From: Candidatus Desulfovibrio trichonymphae
GTDB taxonomy: Bacteria > Desulfobacterota > Desulfovibrionia > Desulfovibrionales > Desulfovibrionaceae
Direction of reading: 5' to 3'
DNA length: 64,000 bases
Assembly: GCF_002355955.1 (NCBI RefSeq)
Contig: NZ_AP017368.1
Span: forward strand, 558,001-622,000
Shown here: piece after piece, positions 26,925 to 36,959 of the stretch
Numbering within the stretch: position 1 is the stretch's first letter
Layout of the letters: every line of letters starts with the position of its first letter
Notes under the pieces: model-generated
What the model was told of the DNA's origin: nothing
The model's database searches: none
The model's input: the letters and a program-made list of their open reading frames with translations, nothing else
Made by a program: the position numbers and the translations under genes

Positions 26925-27719
26925 CTACTCCCCGCCGACAACAAAGGCGTGGGGATAAAGTGTCCTGAATGCCCCAAGCATCTGTTGCGCGCTGGCGGAA
27001 TTTTGCCACGGGCCTACCTGCACATTCCACAGGTTGTTGCTGCCGAACTGAAGACGCCCCTTGTGCCCTGACTGCATCAATATGCTGATCAGCTTCCAGG
27101 CATTTTCCTTGTCGGCAAAGGCTCCCACCTGCACATAAAATTCTCCCTTCATGGCGCCGTCTTCCCGCAACTGCGCAATGACGTCCAGACTTTGCACGCG
27201 CACACGCGCTGTGCCCTTACCCATCATCTCCAGACGTGTTGCGGCCGTGCGCGAAAGGTCAATGACGCGATCCTCCACAAAAGGACCGCGATCATTTATT
27301 TCAACAAGAACAGCGCGTCTGTTGGCGAGGTTGGTGACGCGCACTTTTGTGCCGAGGGGCAGGATTTTATGCGCCGCCGTCATCGCATATTGATTGTAAC
27401 GTTCGCCGCTTGCAGTTGTTTTGCCGTGAAAACCCGGCCCATACCAGGAAGCTGTGCCTTCTTCCACAAAACCGTGGGCTGATTTGAGCGGATGGTAGGT
27501 TTTGCCGCGAACGGTGTACGGCTTGCTGCCGGGCACTCTCCCTTTGCGCCAGGATCCGCGCCCCCCGCAGCCTGTCAGCACGACGGCGCACAGCATTGTA
27601 ACAAGGCAGAACCGCGCCGCACGGGCAAGGTGTTTTACGCTGCCGATATTTGCCATAAAAATTTTCTGCATGCATGCCCGCGCCGGAGCAGAGTGAGTGT
27701 CGGGCAAGGTGCGTTCCAT
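26925..27719 (-). CDS. rlpA: Septal ring lytic transglycosylase RlpA-type lipoprotein with SPOR domain
   Basis: 264 residues. Lipoprotein signal ending ...CAVVLTGCGGRG (lipobox L-T-G-C), RlpA double-psi barrel ~90-180 (EEGTASWYGPGFHGKTTASG, AAHKILPLGTKVRVTNL, VEINDRGPFVEDRVIDLSR) with the catalytic Asp and His, and a C-terminal SPOR domain (GEFYVQVGAFADKENAWKL, VQVGPWQNSASAQQML) that binds denuded septal peptidoglycan. The enzyme cleaves peptide-free glycan strands at division. The start at 27719 has a GAGAAGAG site; MANIG at 27656 would put the signal nearer the N-terminus and is possible. Confidence 0.9.
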   Translation of the reverse strand: MERTLPDTHSAPARACMQKIFMANIGSVKHLARAARFCLVTMLCAVVLTGCGGRGSWRKGRVPGSKPYTVRGKTYHPLKSAHGFVEEGTASWYGPGFHGKTTASGERYNQYAMTAAHKILPLGTKVRVTNLANRRAVLVEINDRGPFVEDRVIDLSRTAATRLEMMGKGTARVRVQSLDVIAQLREDGAMKGEFYVQVGAFADKENAWKLISILMQSGHKGRLQFGSNNLWNVQVGPWQNSASAQQMLGAFRTLYPHAFVVGGE

Positions 27720-27977
27720 GCTCTTCTCACCCTGATAATTTTCGTCAAAAATGCACCCACTGCAAGATAAATTTTGCAGACAGTCTGTTTGTGCAATCAA
27801 ACTTGTTCAGAAACAGAACATGACGGTTTAATTCTTTGCGGCCACGGACCGCATAAACAACGAAGGCATTAACGTTTTTGAGTGCGTGTTGAAGGCAAAT
27901 GAAGGCTTCACTTTGTACGATATGGCTATACGGCGCGGCATACACTGTATTATCATAAATATCAAAGTGGAAGAGCC

Positions 27978-29339
27978 TTAAAAACGCAGGGTCGTTCGCG
28001 AGGAGGCAAGCCATTGCGTAAAAGCCGCTTCAGCGCGGGCGGCATACAGAGCCTTGCGGTCTTTTTTATGAGCTTTTTTGCCAAGTTCCGGCATAAGACC
28101 AAAGTGCGCGTTGGAAGGTTGGAAATATTTTACAGGCCGTTGCAGATGCCTAAGCAGCGCGCCGAAGGCGCTTTCGGGCGGCGGCGGTGTCAGTGCAAGG
28201 CCGCGTTGCCGCGCAGCGAGCACAAGCCCCAGCCAGAGGCCTGAAGCTGCGGATTCAACATAGCCTTCCACGCCGGCAATTTGCCCGGCCAAAAAAACAT
28301 GCGGCCGTTTTTTCATGGAACAGTCAGGAGCAAGCACCTCGGGGGCGTTGACGTAAGTATTGCGGTGCGTGCTGCCGAAACGGGCGAATTCCGCATGCGC
28401 CATGCCCGGCACAAGGCGGAAGACCCTCTCCTGCTCGCTCTGGGCCAGCCGCGTCTGGCAGCCAACCAGATTACAGGTTTCGGCATTGACGTTTTCCGCG
28501 CGAAGCTGCAATACTGCCCACGGACGGCGCCCGCTACGCGGATCCACAAAACCAACAGGCTTGAGCGGCCCGAATGTCAGGGTGCGGGGGCCTCTGTCGG
28601 CAAGGGTCTCCACAGGCATGCAGCCCTCAAAATACAGCATTTGTTCAAAGTTGTGCCTTTCAACCCTGAGGGCTGTACGTAAGGCTTCATAAAAACGCTC
28701 GTATTCCTCCCTGGTCATGGGGCAGTTCAGATAGTCGCCTTCGCCGTTCGGCCCGCCGTTTTCCACGCCGTAGCGCGATGCCCGGAAGACAATGCTGCTA
28801 TTCAGGGAATGCGTCCAGACAATGGGCGCGACAGCGTCGTAAAAATAACAGTGTTCAGCCCCCGCCGCCTCTGCCAGCGAGACGCAAAGCTCCCCGGAGG
28901 CGAGCGGCCCGGCCGCGATAACCACGCATTCAGCTCCGGCCAACATGGGGTCATCAAGAGAAGCAATACAACGTTCCTGCAGGCGGATATGCGAATCATT
29001 CTTCACGCGCGCGTTCATGGCCGCAGCAAAAGCTTCACGATCCACGGCCAGAGCCTTGCCCGCCGGCACACGGCAGTTGTCCGCCGTTTTCATGAATTCG
29101 CTGCCCAATGCGCGCATTTCCGCTTTCAGGAGGCCAACGCCGGACGTGCGTTCGTCAGACCGCAGGGAATTGGAGCAAACCAGCTCGGCCAGATAGTCAC
29201 TTACGTGCGCGGGCGAACGCAGCCCCGGCTTCTGCTCAAAAAGGGTTACGTCAACACCGGTGCGGGCCAGCACAAGGGCGCATTCACATCCGGCAAGCCC
29301 GCCGCCGACTATGGTTACGGTTGTAGATGGCTGTGTCAT
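27978..29339 (-). CDS. trmFO: Methylenetetrahydrofolate-tRNA-(uracil-54-C5)-methyltransferase TrmFO
   Basis: 453 residues. VTIVGGGLAGCECALVLART binds FAD; VCSNSLRSDERTSGVGLLKAEM, YYDA-like YFYDAVAPIV, CPMTREEYERFYEAL, FEGCMPVETLADRG and GQIAGVEGYVESAASGLWLG are TrmFO signatures, including the catalytic Cys of CMPVE. It makes ribothymidine at tRNA position 54 using methylene-THF and FADH2. Start 29339 (MTQPSTTV). It is paralogous to MnmG at the window start, but the TrmFO-specific motifs separate them. Divergent from rplU, about 115 bp apart. Confidence 0.95.
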   Translation of the reverse strand: MTQPSTTVTIVGGGLAGCECALVLARTGVDVTLFEQKPGLRSPAHVSDYLAELVCSNSLRSDERTSGVGLLKAEMRALGSEFMKTADNCRVPAGKALAVDREAFAAAMNARVKNDSHIRLQERCIASLDDPMLAGAECVVIAAGPLASGELCVSLAEAAGAEHCYFYDAVAPIVWTHSLNSSIVFRASRYGVENGGPNGEGDYLNCPMTREEYERFYEALRTALRVERHNFEQMLYFEGCMPVETLADRGPRTLTFGPLKPVGFVDPRSGRRPWAVLQLRAENVNAETCNLVGCQTRLAQSEQERVFRLVPGMAHAEFARFGSTHRNTYVNAPEVLAPDCSMKKRPHVFLAGQIAGVEGYVESAASGLWLGLVLAARQRGLALTPPPPESAFGALLRHLQRPVKYFQPSNAHFGLMPELGKKAHKKDRKALYAARAEAAFTQWLASSRTTLRF

Positions 29340-29455
29340 ATTCTGCAGATTGTAAAAAAAATGCGGCAAAAGCAAGCGGGAGGATACGCGTATTGCGGGC
29401 TTGACATTTTACCGCTGATGGTGCAAATAATTTTTTCTTTTTTTGGAGGTTGACT

Positions 29456-29764
29456 ATGTATGCGATTATAGAAACCGGCGGCAAGCAGTTCCGTGTCGAG
29501 GAAGGCTCAAAGCTCGCTGTTGCAAAACTCGCAGCGGAAGCCGGAAGCGCAATTTCCCTTGACAGGGTGTTGATGATCGGCGGCGGCAAATGCAAGGTGG
29601 GATATCCCTGTCTTGCCGGCGCTTCTGTGACGGCGGAGGTGACAGAACACGGGCGCGCTCCGAAAATCAAGGTGTTCAAGCGCTGGAGGCGCAACGACTC
29701 GCGCAAGCTGCGCGGGCATCGTCAGGACTACACAACCATTCGTATTACAGGCATTAACGGCTGA
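29456..29764 (+). CDS. rplU: 50S ribosomal protein L21
   Basis: 102 residues, MYAIIETGGKQFRVEEGSKL through VFKRWRRNDSRKLRGHRQDYT to the end TIRITGING, matching L21 over its full length. GGAGG at 29445-29449 marks the ATG at 29456. rpmA follows by 27 bp in the standard rplU-rpmA order. Confidence 0.97.
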   Translation: MYAIIETGGKQFRVEEGSKLAVAKLAAEAGSAISLDRVLMIGGGKCKVGYPCLAGASVTAEVTEHGRAPKIKVFKRWRRNDSRKLRGHRQDYTTIRITGING

Positions 29765-29791
29765 CACCGTCATGCGGTGCAAGGAGGCGAT

Positions 29792-30061
29792 ATGGCTCAT
29801 AAAAAAGCAGGGGGATCCTCGCGTAACGGTCGCGACAGCGCGGGCCAGCGGCGCGGCGTAAAACGTTACAGCGGGCAGCGCGTATCGGCGGGCGGAATCA
29901 TTGTGCGCCAGCTGGGTACAACAGTTTACCCAGGTGTCAACGTGGGCATGGGCAGGGATTATACTCTCTTTGCCAAAACAGCGGGCGTTGTGCGTTTTGA
30001 AAAATATGTTCGCAAACGTCATACCCGTGTGCGTGTACACATAGATAAGGCCATAAAATAA
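29792..30061 (+). CDS. rpmA: 50S ribosomal protein L27
   Basis: 89 residues beginning [20 protein letters not shown], the L27 N-terminus that reaches the peptidyl-transferase centre, with [19 protein letters not shown] and a C-terminal [15 protein letters not shown]. The ATG at 29792 follows AAGGAGG. The obg GTPase gene that often follows rpmA is absent here; a 330-bp non-coding stretch comes instead. Confidence 0.97.
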   Translation: MAHKKAGGSSRNGRDSAGQRRGVKRYSGQRVSAGGIIVRQLGTTVYPGVNVGMGRDYTLFAKTAGVVRFEKYVRKRHTRVRVHIDKAIK

Positions 30062-30390
30062 ACGCCGTGGCGCATGATGTTTTTTGGACTAGGCGCCCGG
30101 CTTCCTCAGGGCATGTGTGGACGCCATCCGAGTCAAGGATTTTTAAACCGACGGTATCGAATATTGTCCATGTATCCGGCATCTTTTCAGGAAATTTTCT
30201 CGGTGCCATGATGTAATCCGCTGATACACTACAATGCCTCCTGTCATGTTATAATTTGGCCGATCCTTGCTGTGGCCCTGTCGCATCCGCTTCGATCGTG
30301 TTGAAGAACGCGTATTTTGCAAGAGCCGCTGTGCCGAAAAGACTGTGTTGCCGGCCTTGCGCCGCAATGCTACTTTTTCTGTGGGGGATT
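30062..30390. other. 329-bp intergenic stretch with a minus-strand TTGACTC...ACATGCCCTG copy
   Basis: No gene is supported. On the minus strand TCCTTGACTCGG (about 30125-30136) and ACACATGCCCTG (about 30100-30111) form another copy of the bipartite element seen at 9.7 and 50.5 kb, here between two genes that both run on the plus strand. Confidence 0.4.
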
Positions 30391-31452
30391 ATGGCGCACG
30401 TACTTTACGGCATTCACGGCACGGGGCATGGACACGCCATGCGTGGTTTGACCATTGCCCGCCGCCTGTCACAGCACAATTTTCTTTTTGTCGCGTCAGA
30501 TGACGCGACAAAGGTGCTGGAGCGGGAATTTCCCGTACGCCGTCTGCCCAATTTAGGCACGGTATTTCACAATTACAAAGTGGACTTCAGCGCCACCATT
30601 GCCCGCGCTACGCCCCTGCTACTGAAACAGCAGGGCTATATACGCCAGGCGTTGAGCATTATTGACGAATTCAAGCCTGACGTCTGCATGACAGACCTGG
30701 AGTATTTTGTGCCGCGCGCGGCAGAGCGGGCGGGCCTGCCCTGTCTCACGCTCGATCACCAGCACGTCATTACCTGCTGCCGCCACTGCCTGCCGCCCGG
30801 CATGTGGGCGGACGCATTGCTGCAAGGCATAACGCCGCGCTGGCTCTTCAGGCCTACAAGCGACAATCTGATTGTTTCTTTTTACGCTCCGCCGGTGTTG
30901 CCACGCTGCAAGGCGCGCGTGGCACCGCCCATTCTGCGCGACAGCGTGCTGGCCCTGTCCTCAGGTGACGAAGGCCACATACTGGTCTACCAAAGCAATT
31001 CCATCCACAGCAACCTGATTGATTTTTTGCGCCGCGCGACGGACCGCCTGTGCTATGTTTACGGCTACCGCCGCGCGGAAGGCCGTGAAGGCAATGTCGT
31101 TTTTATGAAAAAAAACGAAGAAGTTTTTTTACGTCTGCTTGCAGGCTGCGCCTATGTTATCCAGGGCGGCAGCCACACCCTGATGAGCGAGGCGCTTCAC
31201 CTCGGCAAGCCCATACTTGCCCTGCCGATCGGCGCCATGGTGGAACAGCGCCTCAATGCCCTGTATGTGGAGCGCCTGAACTACGGCATGCAGGCGGACA
31301 TACGCACCCTCACGCCGGACATGCTCAAAAAGTTTGAAGGCCATCTGCCCGCATACCGGGCCGCCATCGCCGCCGGTAATTTTTGCGGCAACGAGATCGT
31401 GTTCGGACTGACAGACGCATTTATCAAAAGCGGCGCGTTGCCGCTTGCCTGA
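30391..31452 (+). CDS. MJ1255-family glycosyltransferase-like protein
   Basis: 353 residues. MAHVLYGIHGTGHGHAMRGL is the N-terminal motif of the MJ1255/VC2487 family, related to GT28/MurG-like UDP-sugar transferases. The C-terminal half has GCAYVIQGGSHTLMSEALHLGKPILALPI and EQRLNALYVERLNYGM, the GT28-like donor-binding region. The acceptor is unknown. GGGGGATT lies just before the ATG at 30391; an in-frame ATG at 30256 is unsupported. Its last codons overlap the decayed permease on the opposite strand. Confidence 0.8.
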   Translation: MAHVLYGIHGTGHGHAMRGLTIARRLSQHNFLFVASDDATKVLEREFPVRRLPNLGTVFHNYKVDFSATIARATPLLLKQQGYIRQALSIIDEFKPDVCMTDLEYFVPRAAERAGLPCLTLDHQHVITCCRHCLPPGMWADALLQGITPRWLFRPTSDNLIVSFYAPPVLPRCKARVAPPILRDSVLALSSGDEGHILVYQSNSIHSNLIDFLRRATDRLCYVYGYRRAEGREGNVVFMKKNEEVFLRLLAGCAYVIQGGSHTLMSEALHLGKPILALPIGAMVEQRLNALYVERLNYGMQADIRTLTPDMLKKFEGHLPAYRAAIAAGNFCGNEIVFGLTDAFIKSGALPLA

Positions 31453-31665
31453 GTGCCGCCGGAACAAAAAATGGGGCATGCCCAGCAGACGCAAGGCCGC
31501 CTGCCAAGTCTTTTCCGGGACAAAATACGCGGCAATGGGTGTGCCGTCTGCCAATAAATGCGTTACGGCCCACCAATGGATGCACACGAAGCAGATCGGG
31601 CCGGCCAGAGGCAGCAAGGCATACAGGATACGTCGATACCCGGATCTTTTTCCGGGCAGGTTCAT
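31440..31665 (-). pseudogene. ABC transporter permease N-terminal stub (SsuC/TauC type)
   Basis: The ATG at 31665 overlaps the end of the substrate-binding gene (ATGA). The fragment reads RRILYALLPLAGPICFVCIH, then ADGTPIAAYFVPEKTWQAAL and RLLGMPHFLF, the first helix and following region of a nitrate/sulfonate/taurine-type permease. After ~70 codons the family sequence stops at a junction with the 3' end of the MJ1255-type gene. About 180 residues including the EAA loop are gone. Confidence 0.65.
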
Positions 31666-32744
31666 GCCTCAATGAGTTCCGTTCTATCCCAGCCGCCGGT
31701 CACGCCAAAGGCCTGTAAGCCGCCCGCGTTGTCAACGGCCTTGCGCACAAAGCGCTCATCCACCAGATCCTTGACGGCGAAGACGGGATCCAGTGTCTGC
31801 AGGAAGGCGTTCTCCCCTTCCACAACTGTTTCCCGCAGCGCCTCGACAAGCGCCTGTGTATATATGAGGGAAAAGGATAGGGCTGAAAGTCGATGCGCTC
31901 GTGGTTCCAGTTCTTGTGTATATTGGCTCTGGTTGCGAAGTATTGCGATTCCAGGTCAGAGTTCGGTGTCAGGACGCGTTCCAAAACCGGCATGGGGAAA
32001 GGCGTGTATCTGCCGACCCCGTCATCGGCCAAAAGCATTGCGAATTCTGCGCGGTGCGTACGCATCCAGAGCTGGGCATTGACAATGGCGTTCACTACCT
32101 TTTGGGACCATTCAGGACGTTCGTCCAGATCCTTCTGATGCTGAAAGATGACGCAACAGGCGTGGTTATTCCAGACATCGCTGGTAAAACGCAGGATTTT
32201 GCCGATGTTTTTAAGTTCCGCCGCAGCATTGAACGGCTCAGCCACAATGAAGCCGGCAATGGATTTTTGCGCCCATGCCCCATATCCGCCGGCGCCATGA
32301 CCACCAGGGCGACCTCGTCTGCATCCAGAACAGCTTTGGGTGTGGTCACGATGCGCAGGTTTGCCCTCCGTAATATTTTTTCCAGTACCACATTATGGAT
32401 GGAATACCAGAATGGTATGGCCACTTTTTTGCCGCCCAGATCGTTTACGGAAGCAATTTTGTGGGCTACGCTCAGGCCGGATCCGGCCATGTGGTTCCAG
32501 GCGGTTGACGCGGGCCGGAAATTTTGAGCCGAATCGCGCCCACACGGTAATAGGCGACAGCAGGTGCACAAGATTGACCTGCCCGGCCATAAAAGCCTCT
32601 ACCACCTGCGACCAGGAACGGAACATGCGGGGTTTTTCAACAGATAGCCCTTCCGCTTCAAACAATTTGTTGGCATGGGCAATGAGCAGCGGAGAACTGT
32701 CCGTGATGGGCAGATAGCCGATGCGTACAGACTGCGCCGTCCCT
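31663..32744 (-). pseudogene. NMT1/THI5- or SsuA-type ABC substrate-binding protein, multiple frameshifts
   Basis: Collinear pieces in three minus-strand frames: SVRIGYLPITDSSPLLIAHA with LVHLLSPITVWARFGSKFP; then VAHKIASVNDLGGKKVAIPF and VLDADEVALVVMAPADM; then FNAAAELKNIGKILRFTSDV with SQKVVNAIVNAQLWMRTHR; and finally DPVFAVKDLVDERFVRKAVD up to the stop. This is an SBP of the NrtA/SsuA/THI5 family, which binds nitrate, sulfonates or thiamine pyrimidine precursors. Position beside thiD suggests a pyrimidine precursor, but this is inference. No signal peptide remains because the 5' end is joined to the ATPase gene. Confidence 0.75.
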
Positions 32745-33010
32745 GTTTCCGCCAGGATCAGCCGATCCGCCAGCATGATCCCTTCATCCATATCATGGGT
32801 CACAACCAGGGCGGAGCTTCTGTATTTGCGCGTAATGCTCAAGAGATGCTTCTGCATTGTTCCGCGCGTAATGCCGTCTAGGGACGAAAAGGGTTCATCC
32901 AGTAAAAACAGCTCCGCCCGTCGCGCCAAAGAGCGCGCCAACGCCACGCGTTGGGCCATGCCGCCGGACAGCTGCACCGGGTATCTGTGCGCCGCATCTT
33001 CATGAGGGTC
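32737..33010 (-). pseudogene. ABC transporter ATPase C-terminal fragment fused in frame to the SBP
   Basis: QLSGGMAQRVALARSLARRA, LFLLDEPFSSLDGITRGTMQ and VVTHDMDEGIMLADRLILAE form the signature, Walker B and H-loop of an SsuB/TauB-type ATPase. The Walker A half is missing at the 5' end, and within about 10 codons after ADRLILAE the SBP begins in the same frame. Two deletions have thus removed the front of the ATPase and the ATPase-SBP boundary. NrtC-like natural ATPase-SBP fusions exist, but the missing Walker A shows this one is a relic. Confidence 0.75.
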
Positions 33011-33137
33011 TTTTTTAAAAAAGATTGGGGCTCATGCTTGGCTGACTTGCCAAAAAAATGCCTGAAGAGCCAGGTATGCCAATGCAAAACAAGTATGCGC
33101 TCATTCAAGAATCAGGAAGACAAAAATCCGGCACATA

Positions 33138-33938
33138 TCATACTGTCATGCCGTCCGCGTGATTGACAGGGCCACAGCCCTTGCCCGGATTATAGCTTTG
33201 CCGCAGGGCGCGATTTAAAAATTCCTGGGCTTCTTTCACTGCCGCCGGCAGGGGCAGCCCTCTGCCGAGGCCTGTTGCTATGGCCGCCGACAGCGTGCAG
33301 CCCGTGCCGTGATTGTTTTCGGTATCCACCTTTGCCTGCGGCAAGATTTTCGGCTCTTTGCCCGCTGCACATAAAACATCTGTCACAACAATGTCGCCCG
33401 GCATATGCCCACCCTTGATCAGAACGGCCCTGACTCCCATGTCCAGCAGTTTTTCGCCGGCGGCGCAGGCGTCCTCAATGCCGGAAACGCTCACACCTGA
33501 GAGCAGTTCCGCTTCCAATCTGTTGGGCGTCAGCAGGTCACAGCCCGGCAAAATTTCCTCCTTCAATGCGGCGACGGCATCCTCCTGCAGCAAAAGGCTG
33601 CCGCTCTGACTCACCGACACAGGGTCCACCACAAGAGGAAAAGCGCGCTCGCGCAGCACAGGTGCTACAGCACGAATAATCGCGGCTGAATACAGCATGC
33701 CGGTCTTGGCGGCCGCCACGGGAAAGCCTTCCAGCACCGCCGCGAGTTCAAGCGCGACAAAGTCGGGGGACGGCGCGTGAATGCCCGCGACGCCCATGCC
33801 GTTCTGGGCGGTGAGTGCGGTGATGACGCTCATGCCGTAGCCACCCAAGGCCATAATGGTTTTCAGATCTGCCTGAATGCCGGCCCCGCCCCCGGAGTCG
33901 GACCCTGCGATTGTCAAAATATTCGGCGGACGCAACAT
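33138..33938 (-). CDS. thiD: Hydroxymethylpyrimidine/phosphomethylpyrimidine kinase
   Basis: 266 residues of the ribokinase-like ThiD family: [88 protein letters not shown] and [18 protein letters not shown] with the catalytic Asp/Cys-type anion hole. It phosphorylates HMP and HMP-P in thiamine synthesis. The ATG at 33938 follows GAGG. Upstream of the dead ABC operon on the same strand; intact. Confidence 0.93.
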   Translation of the reverse strand: MLRPPNILTIAGSDSGGGAGIQADLKTIMALGGYGMSVITALTAQNGMGVAGIHAPSPDFVALELAAVLEGFPVAAAKTGMLYSAAIIRAVAPVLRERAFPLVVDPVSVSQSGSLLLQEDAVAALKEEILPGCDLLTPNRLEAELLSGVSVSGIEDACAAGEKLLDMGVRAVLIKGGHMPGDIVVTDVLCAAGKEPKILPQAKVDTENNHGTGCTLSAAIATGLGRGLPLPAAVKEAQEFLNRALRQSYNPGKGCGPVNHADGMTV

Positions 33939-33998
33939 ACAATGCCCTCATTCAGCATCGTTAAATTTTGAAAAAAACACTGTGCGGGGATCAGAATT

Positions 33999-36641
33999 TT
34001 ATGGAGTCAGCTGCACTTCATAGGAATCATCGTCGTTCAGGTACTTGCGGGCTGCGGCCTGCACGTCTGCGGGCGTCAGTTTGGCGGCATTTGCAATCAG
34101 CGTTTTCTGAAAATCCCGCGGATTGTGCAAAACAGCGTCCGTGGCCGCTTCTCCTGCGCGTGAGGCCAAGCTTTGGCGTTGCCTGTAGAAATCGCCTACA
34201 AGCTGATTATAGGCCGCTCTGAGCAATTTTTCCGGCAGAGGTTTTGTTTTGACGGCGGCAGTCACCCCTGCAAAGCCCTGTTTGGCCTGCTCCATCCTGT
34301 CAGCGGTCGTGCCGATATAAAACGCCATAAATCCCGACTCCGGCATGGCGCGGTAAAAGGCCGTCACAGAATATCCCAGGCCCTGATCATCACGCAGAGA
34401 GGAGAACAACAGTCCGCTCTGGCCGGAAAGAGCCTCCCGCAGCAGCAACAGGGCCGGCGCATCCGGGTGGCTTAACGGCACGGCTTTAAACAACCGCAGC
34501 AGATGGGCCTGATTGCGGCCGGACAGATTGAGCGTCAGCTTATGCGCGTTTCCCCATTCCGGCTGCGTCACCAAAACCTCCCCGTCGGGACGAAAAGATA
34601 TTTTTGCCGGTTCAGGCAGACTTTTCACAAAAGCCAGCACGTCGTCCCTGTCAAAATCTCCGGCCACGGAAAGCACCCACGGCTGAGCAGACTGACGCTT
34701 CCAGAATTCACGAACATTTTTGCCGTCAAAACGATCCAGACCGGCCGGCGTGCCCAGACCGTCAAATCCATACACATGTCCGCCAGGGAAAAGGAAAGGA
34801 TTCACCTTGGCAAAGAGATAGGCCAACGGCCTGTCCGCGCGCTGCCGGATGGCGGATTTCATATCTTCCGCCTCACGCCGCACTTCATTTTTCTCAAAAC
34901 GCGGCTTTCGCATCATGTCGCCGAGTATGGTGAAATAGTCCGCATTGAAGCGCGAGTGCCCTGTCAGCGACACACCGAACGTCTGCAAACCCGCCCTGGC
35001 GTCGACAGAAGCGGCGCGTTCAGAAAAATACCGTTCTATGCCCTTGGCGTTAAAACCGGCACACCCTGTCGTGAGCGCGCGCGCCGTCAACTCGGCCAGA
35101 CCCTGCTCCTCCGGGCTGATCAGGGCATTGCCGCCCGGCATCATCAACTCCAGAGAAATATAGGGCACAGTGGCGTCGGGAATCAGCACAAGCGTGCGCC
35201 CCATGCCCAGGTCGAGCGTTTCACGCTGCCCGGCATGGCTTTGTCCTGTCGCGACTGCAGACACATTACCTGCGCCGGGCCAGTTTTGCTGGAGCTGCGC
35301 TTCAAAATCCGGCAGCGCCGCATTTTGCGGTGCCAGCACGCGAACGCGCGCGCGCTGCGGCACAAGCCAGTCACTGATGGCGCGCTGCAGACGGTTCTCG
35401 TCCACTGTACGCTGGCTGAAACGCAGGTTCCGCTCCGCCTCAAGCCCGCCCAGATCAAATTGCACTGCCCCGCGCCACGAGGCGAGACCATTCAGCGTTT
35501 CGCCCGCCCTGTCCATCTCGTCTTCCAGATTAAATTTGGCGCGCTGCAGGGATGCGGCACTGAAATCCTTTGCCCTGAGTTTCGCCATATCCCTGATAAA
35601 TTCCTGCCAGAAAAACGCTGCCTTGTCTGCGTCCATCGTGGCCGTAATGGTCAAAAGCCCCACGTGCGCCATACTCATATTGTGCACGCTTATCTCATCC
35701 ACCAGATGTTTGTCGTACTTGTACTTATTCCGCAAAAATGACGTGCCGTCCCCGCCGAGCAGATACGAAAGAACATCCAGATCCACAGAGCGCAGATCGC
35801 GCAATCCCGGCACGGGAAAGGAGATTCCAAGATAAACCTTGCTCCAGGGGCCTCTGTGCACTTCAACACGCGGACCGCCCGCCGCATTGCAAAGATCGGG
35901 GGTTGCAACTGCAGGTAAAGCCTCACTGTTTTTCAAACCGCCGAAGAGCTTTGCCGCATAGGCATGCACCGCGTCCTCATCAATGTCTCCGGCCACCAGC
36001 AGGAGCATGTTTTGCGGCTGATACCAGCGTTTGACATACGAACGCAGATCCTCGGCGGAAAAAGCCCGCACCGTGTCCCGGTAGCCGATGATCGGCCGGC
36101 CGTACGCGGTATTGTGCAGGCCGGCTGTCTGAAGTTCTTCAAAAAGCCTGCGCATGGGCGAATCTTCGCCGATTTCCAGCTCGGAAATGATGACATTTTT
36201 TTCAGTTTCCAGATCTTTCGCGTCAAGTTTTGCCTGAAAAGCCATGTCTTTCACAACATCCAGGCCGGTACGCCAATGCGCTGCCGGCATATCCGTGATA
36301 TAGGTGGTTTTATCAAAACCGGTGGTCGCGTTCAGATACCCTCCCAACGCCTCAACCTCACGTGCCGCCTGCCCCTTGGGGCGATGATCCGTACCTTTGA
36401 AAACCATGTGCTCAAGCGCATGGCTGATTCCCGCCTGACGCCGTGTCTCATTGACAGAGCCCGTACCCACATAGAGCCTGACACAGACAAGGGGGAAGCG
36501 CGTATCCTTGATAATATAGACGCCAAGCCCGTTCGGAAGGCGGGTCAAACGCCCTTCGCCGGCAAACGCGAGGCCGGCTGACCCGCATGACGAGACAGCA
36601 ATAACCAACAGTAGTACCGGAACAAAAAGCAGGCAACGCAT
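33999..36641 (-). CDS. M16 family zinc peptidase, two-domain, exported
   Basis: 880 residues with a secretory N-terminus (MRCLLFVPVLLLVIAVSSCG; a lipobox-like S-S-C is possible). Domain 1 has the inverted zinc motif H74-A-L-E-H78 in GISHALEHMVFKG and the distal glutamate in TEKNVIISELEIGEDSP, with ALGGYLNATTGFDKTTY. A second M16 pair occupies ~480-880 (VPYISLELMMPGGNALISPE, LREALSGQSGLLFSSLRDDQ) without an HxxEH, as usual for the inactive half. AAGGAG precedes the ATG. It degrades or processes periplasmic peptides. It is the only intact peptidase gene in the window, next to two dead ones (M20, S49). Confidence 0.92.
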   Translation of the reverse strand: MRCLLFVPVLLLVIAVSSCGSAGLAFAGEGRLTRLPNGLGVYIIKDTRFPLVCVRLYVGTGSVNETRRQAGISHALEHMVFKGTDHRPKGQAAREVEALGGYLNATTGFDKTTYITDMPAAHWRTGLDVVKDMAFQAKLDAKDLETEKNVIISELEIGEDSPMRRLFEELQTAGLHNTAYGRPIIGYRDTVRAFSAEDLRSYVKRWYQPQNMLLLVAGDIDEDAVHAYAAKLFGGLKNSEALPAVATPDLCNAAGGPRVEVHRGPWSKVYLGISFPVPGLRDLRSVDLDVLSYLLGGDGTSFLRNKYKYDKHLVDEISVHNMSMAHVGLLTITATMDADKAAFFWQEFIRDMAKLRAKDFSAASLQRAKFNLEDEMDRAGETLNGLASWRGAVQFDLGGLEAERNLRFSQRTVDENRLQRAISDWLVPQRARVRVLAPQNAALPDFEAQLQQNWPGAGNVSAVATGQSHAGQRETLDLGMGRTLVLIPDATVPYISLELMMPGGNALISPEEQGLAELTARALTTGCAGFNAKGIERYFSERAASVDARAGLQTFGVSLTGHSRFNADYFTILGDMMRKPRFEKNEVRREAEDMKSAIRQRADRPLAYLFAKVNPFLFPGGHVYGFDGLGTPAGLDRFDGKNVREFWKRQSAQPWVLSVAGDFDRDDVLAFVKSLPEPAKISFRPDGEVLVTQPEWGNAHKLTLNLSGRNQAHLLRLFKAVPLSHPDAPALLLLREALSGQSGLLFSSLRDDQGLGYSVTAFYRAMPESGFMAFYIGTTADRMEQAKQGFAGVTAAVKTKPLPEKLLRAAYNQLVGDFYRQRQSLASRAGEAATDAVLHNPRDFQKTLIANAAKLTPADVQAAARKYLNDDDSYEVQLTP

Positions 36642-36671
36642 GAAAACTCCTTCGGACAGCTTCAGTGAACT

Positions 36672-36869
36672 TCAACTCAATGCGACAACCAACTCATTCA
36701 GCGCTCTTTCCGCCTGATCCCGCGACAAAATGCCCGCTGCCGCCAAAATGCTCATAAACAATCCGCGCGGCCGACGGGCTTCGGGATCAATAATACAGTT
36801 GTCTGGCCGCGCGCCGCCAAGACGCAGTGTTTCAAAAAGACTGGTCACAAGACGATACTTCTGCAGCAT
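36672..36869 (-). CDS. Small hypothetical protein
   Basis: 65 residues, MLQKYRLVTSLFETLRLGGA ... DPEARRPRGLFMSILAAAGI ... QAERALNELVVAL. AGGAG 6 bases before the ATG at 36869 supports translation; the frame also opens at 36905 without such a site. It is about 30 bp upstream of the M16 peptidase gene on the same strand, so likely in its operon. Family not recognised; no signal peptide or membrane helix. Confidence 0.55.
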   Translation of the reverse strand: MLQKYRLVTSLFETLRLGGARPDNCIIDPEARRPRGLFMSILAAAGILSRDQAERALNELVVALS

Positions 36870-36959
36870 GTCGATCTCCTGTGAGTTAGAGATACAACAG
36901 GGCAACGCCGAAAAAGCAGCCTGAACAAACGGGGAATTCAGCCTCCCAGATACACTTCC

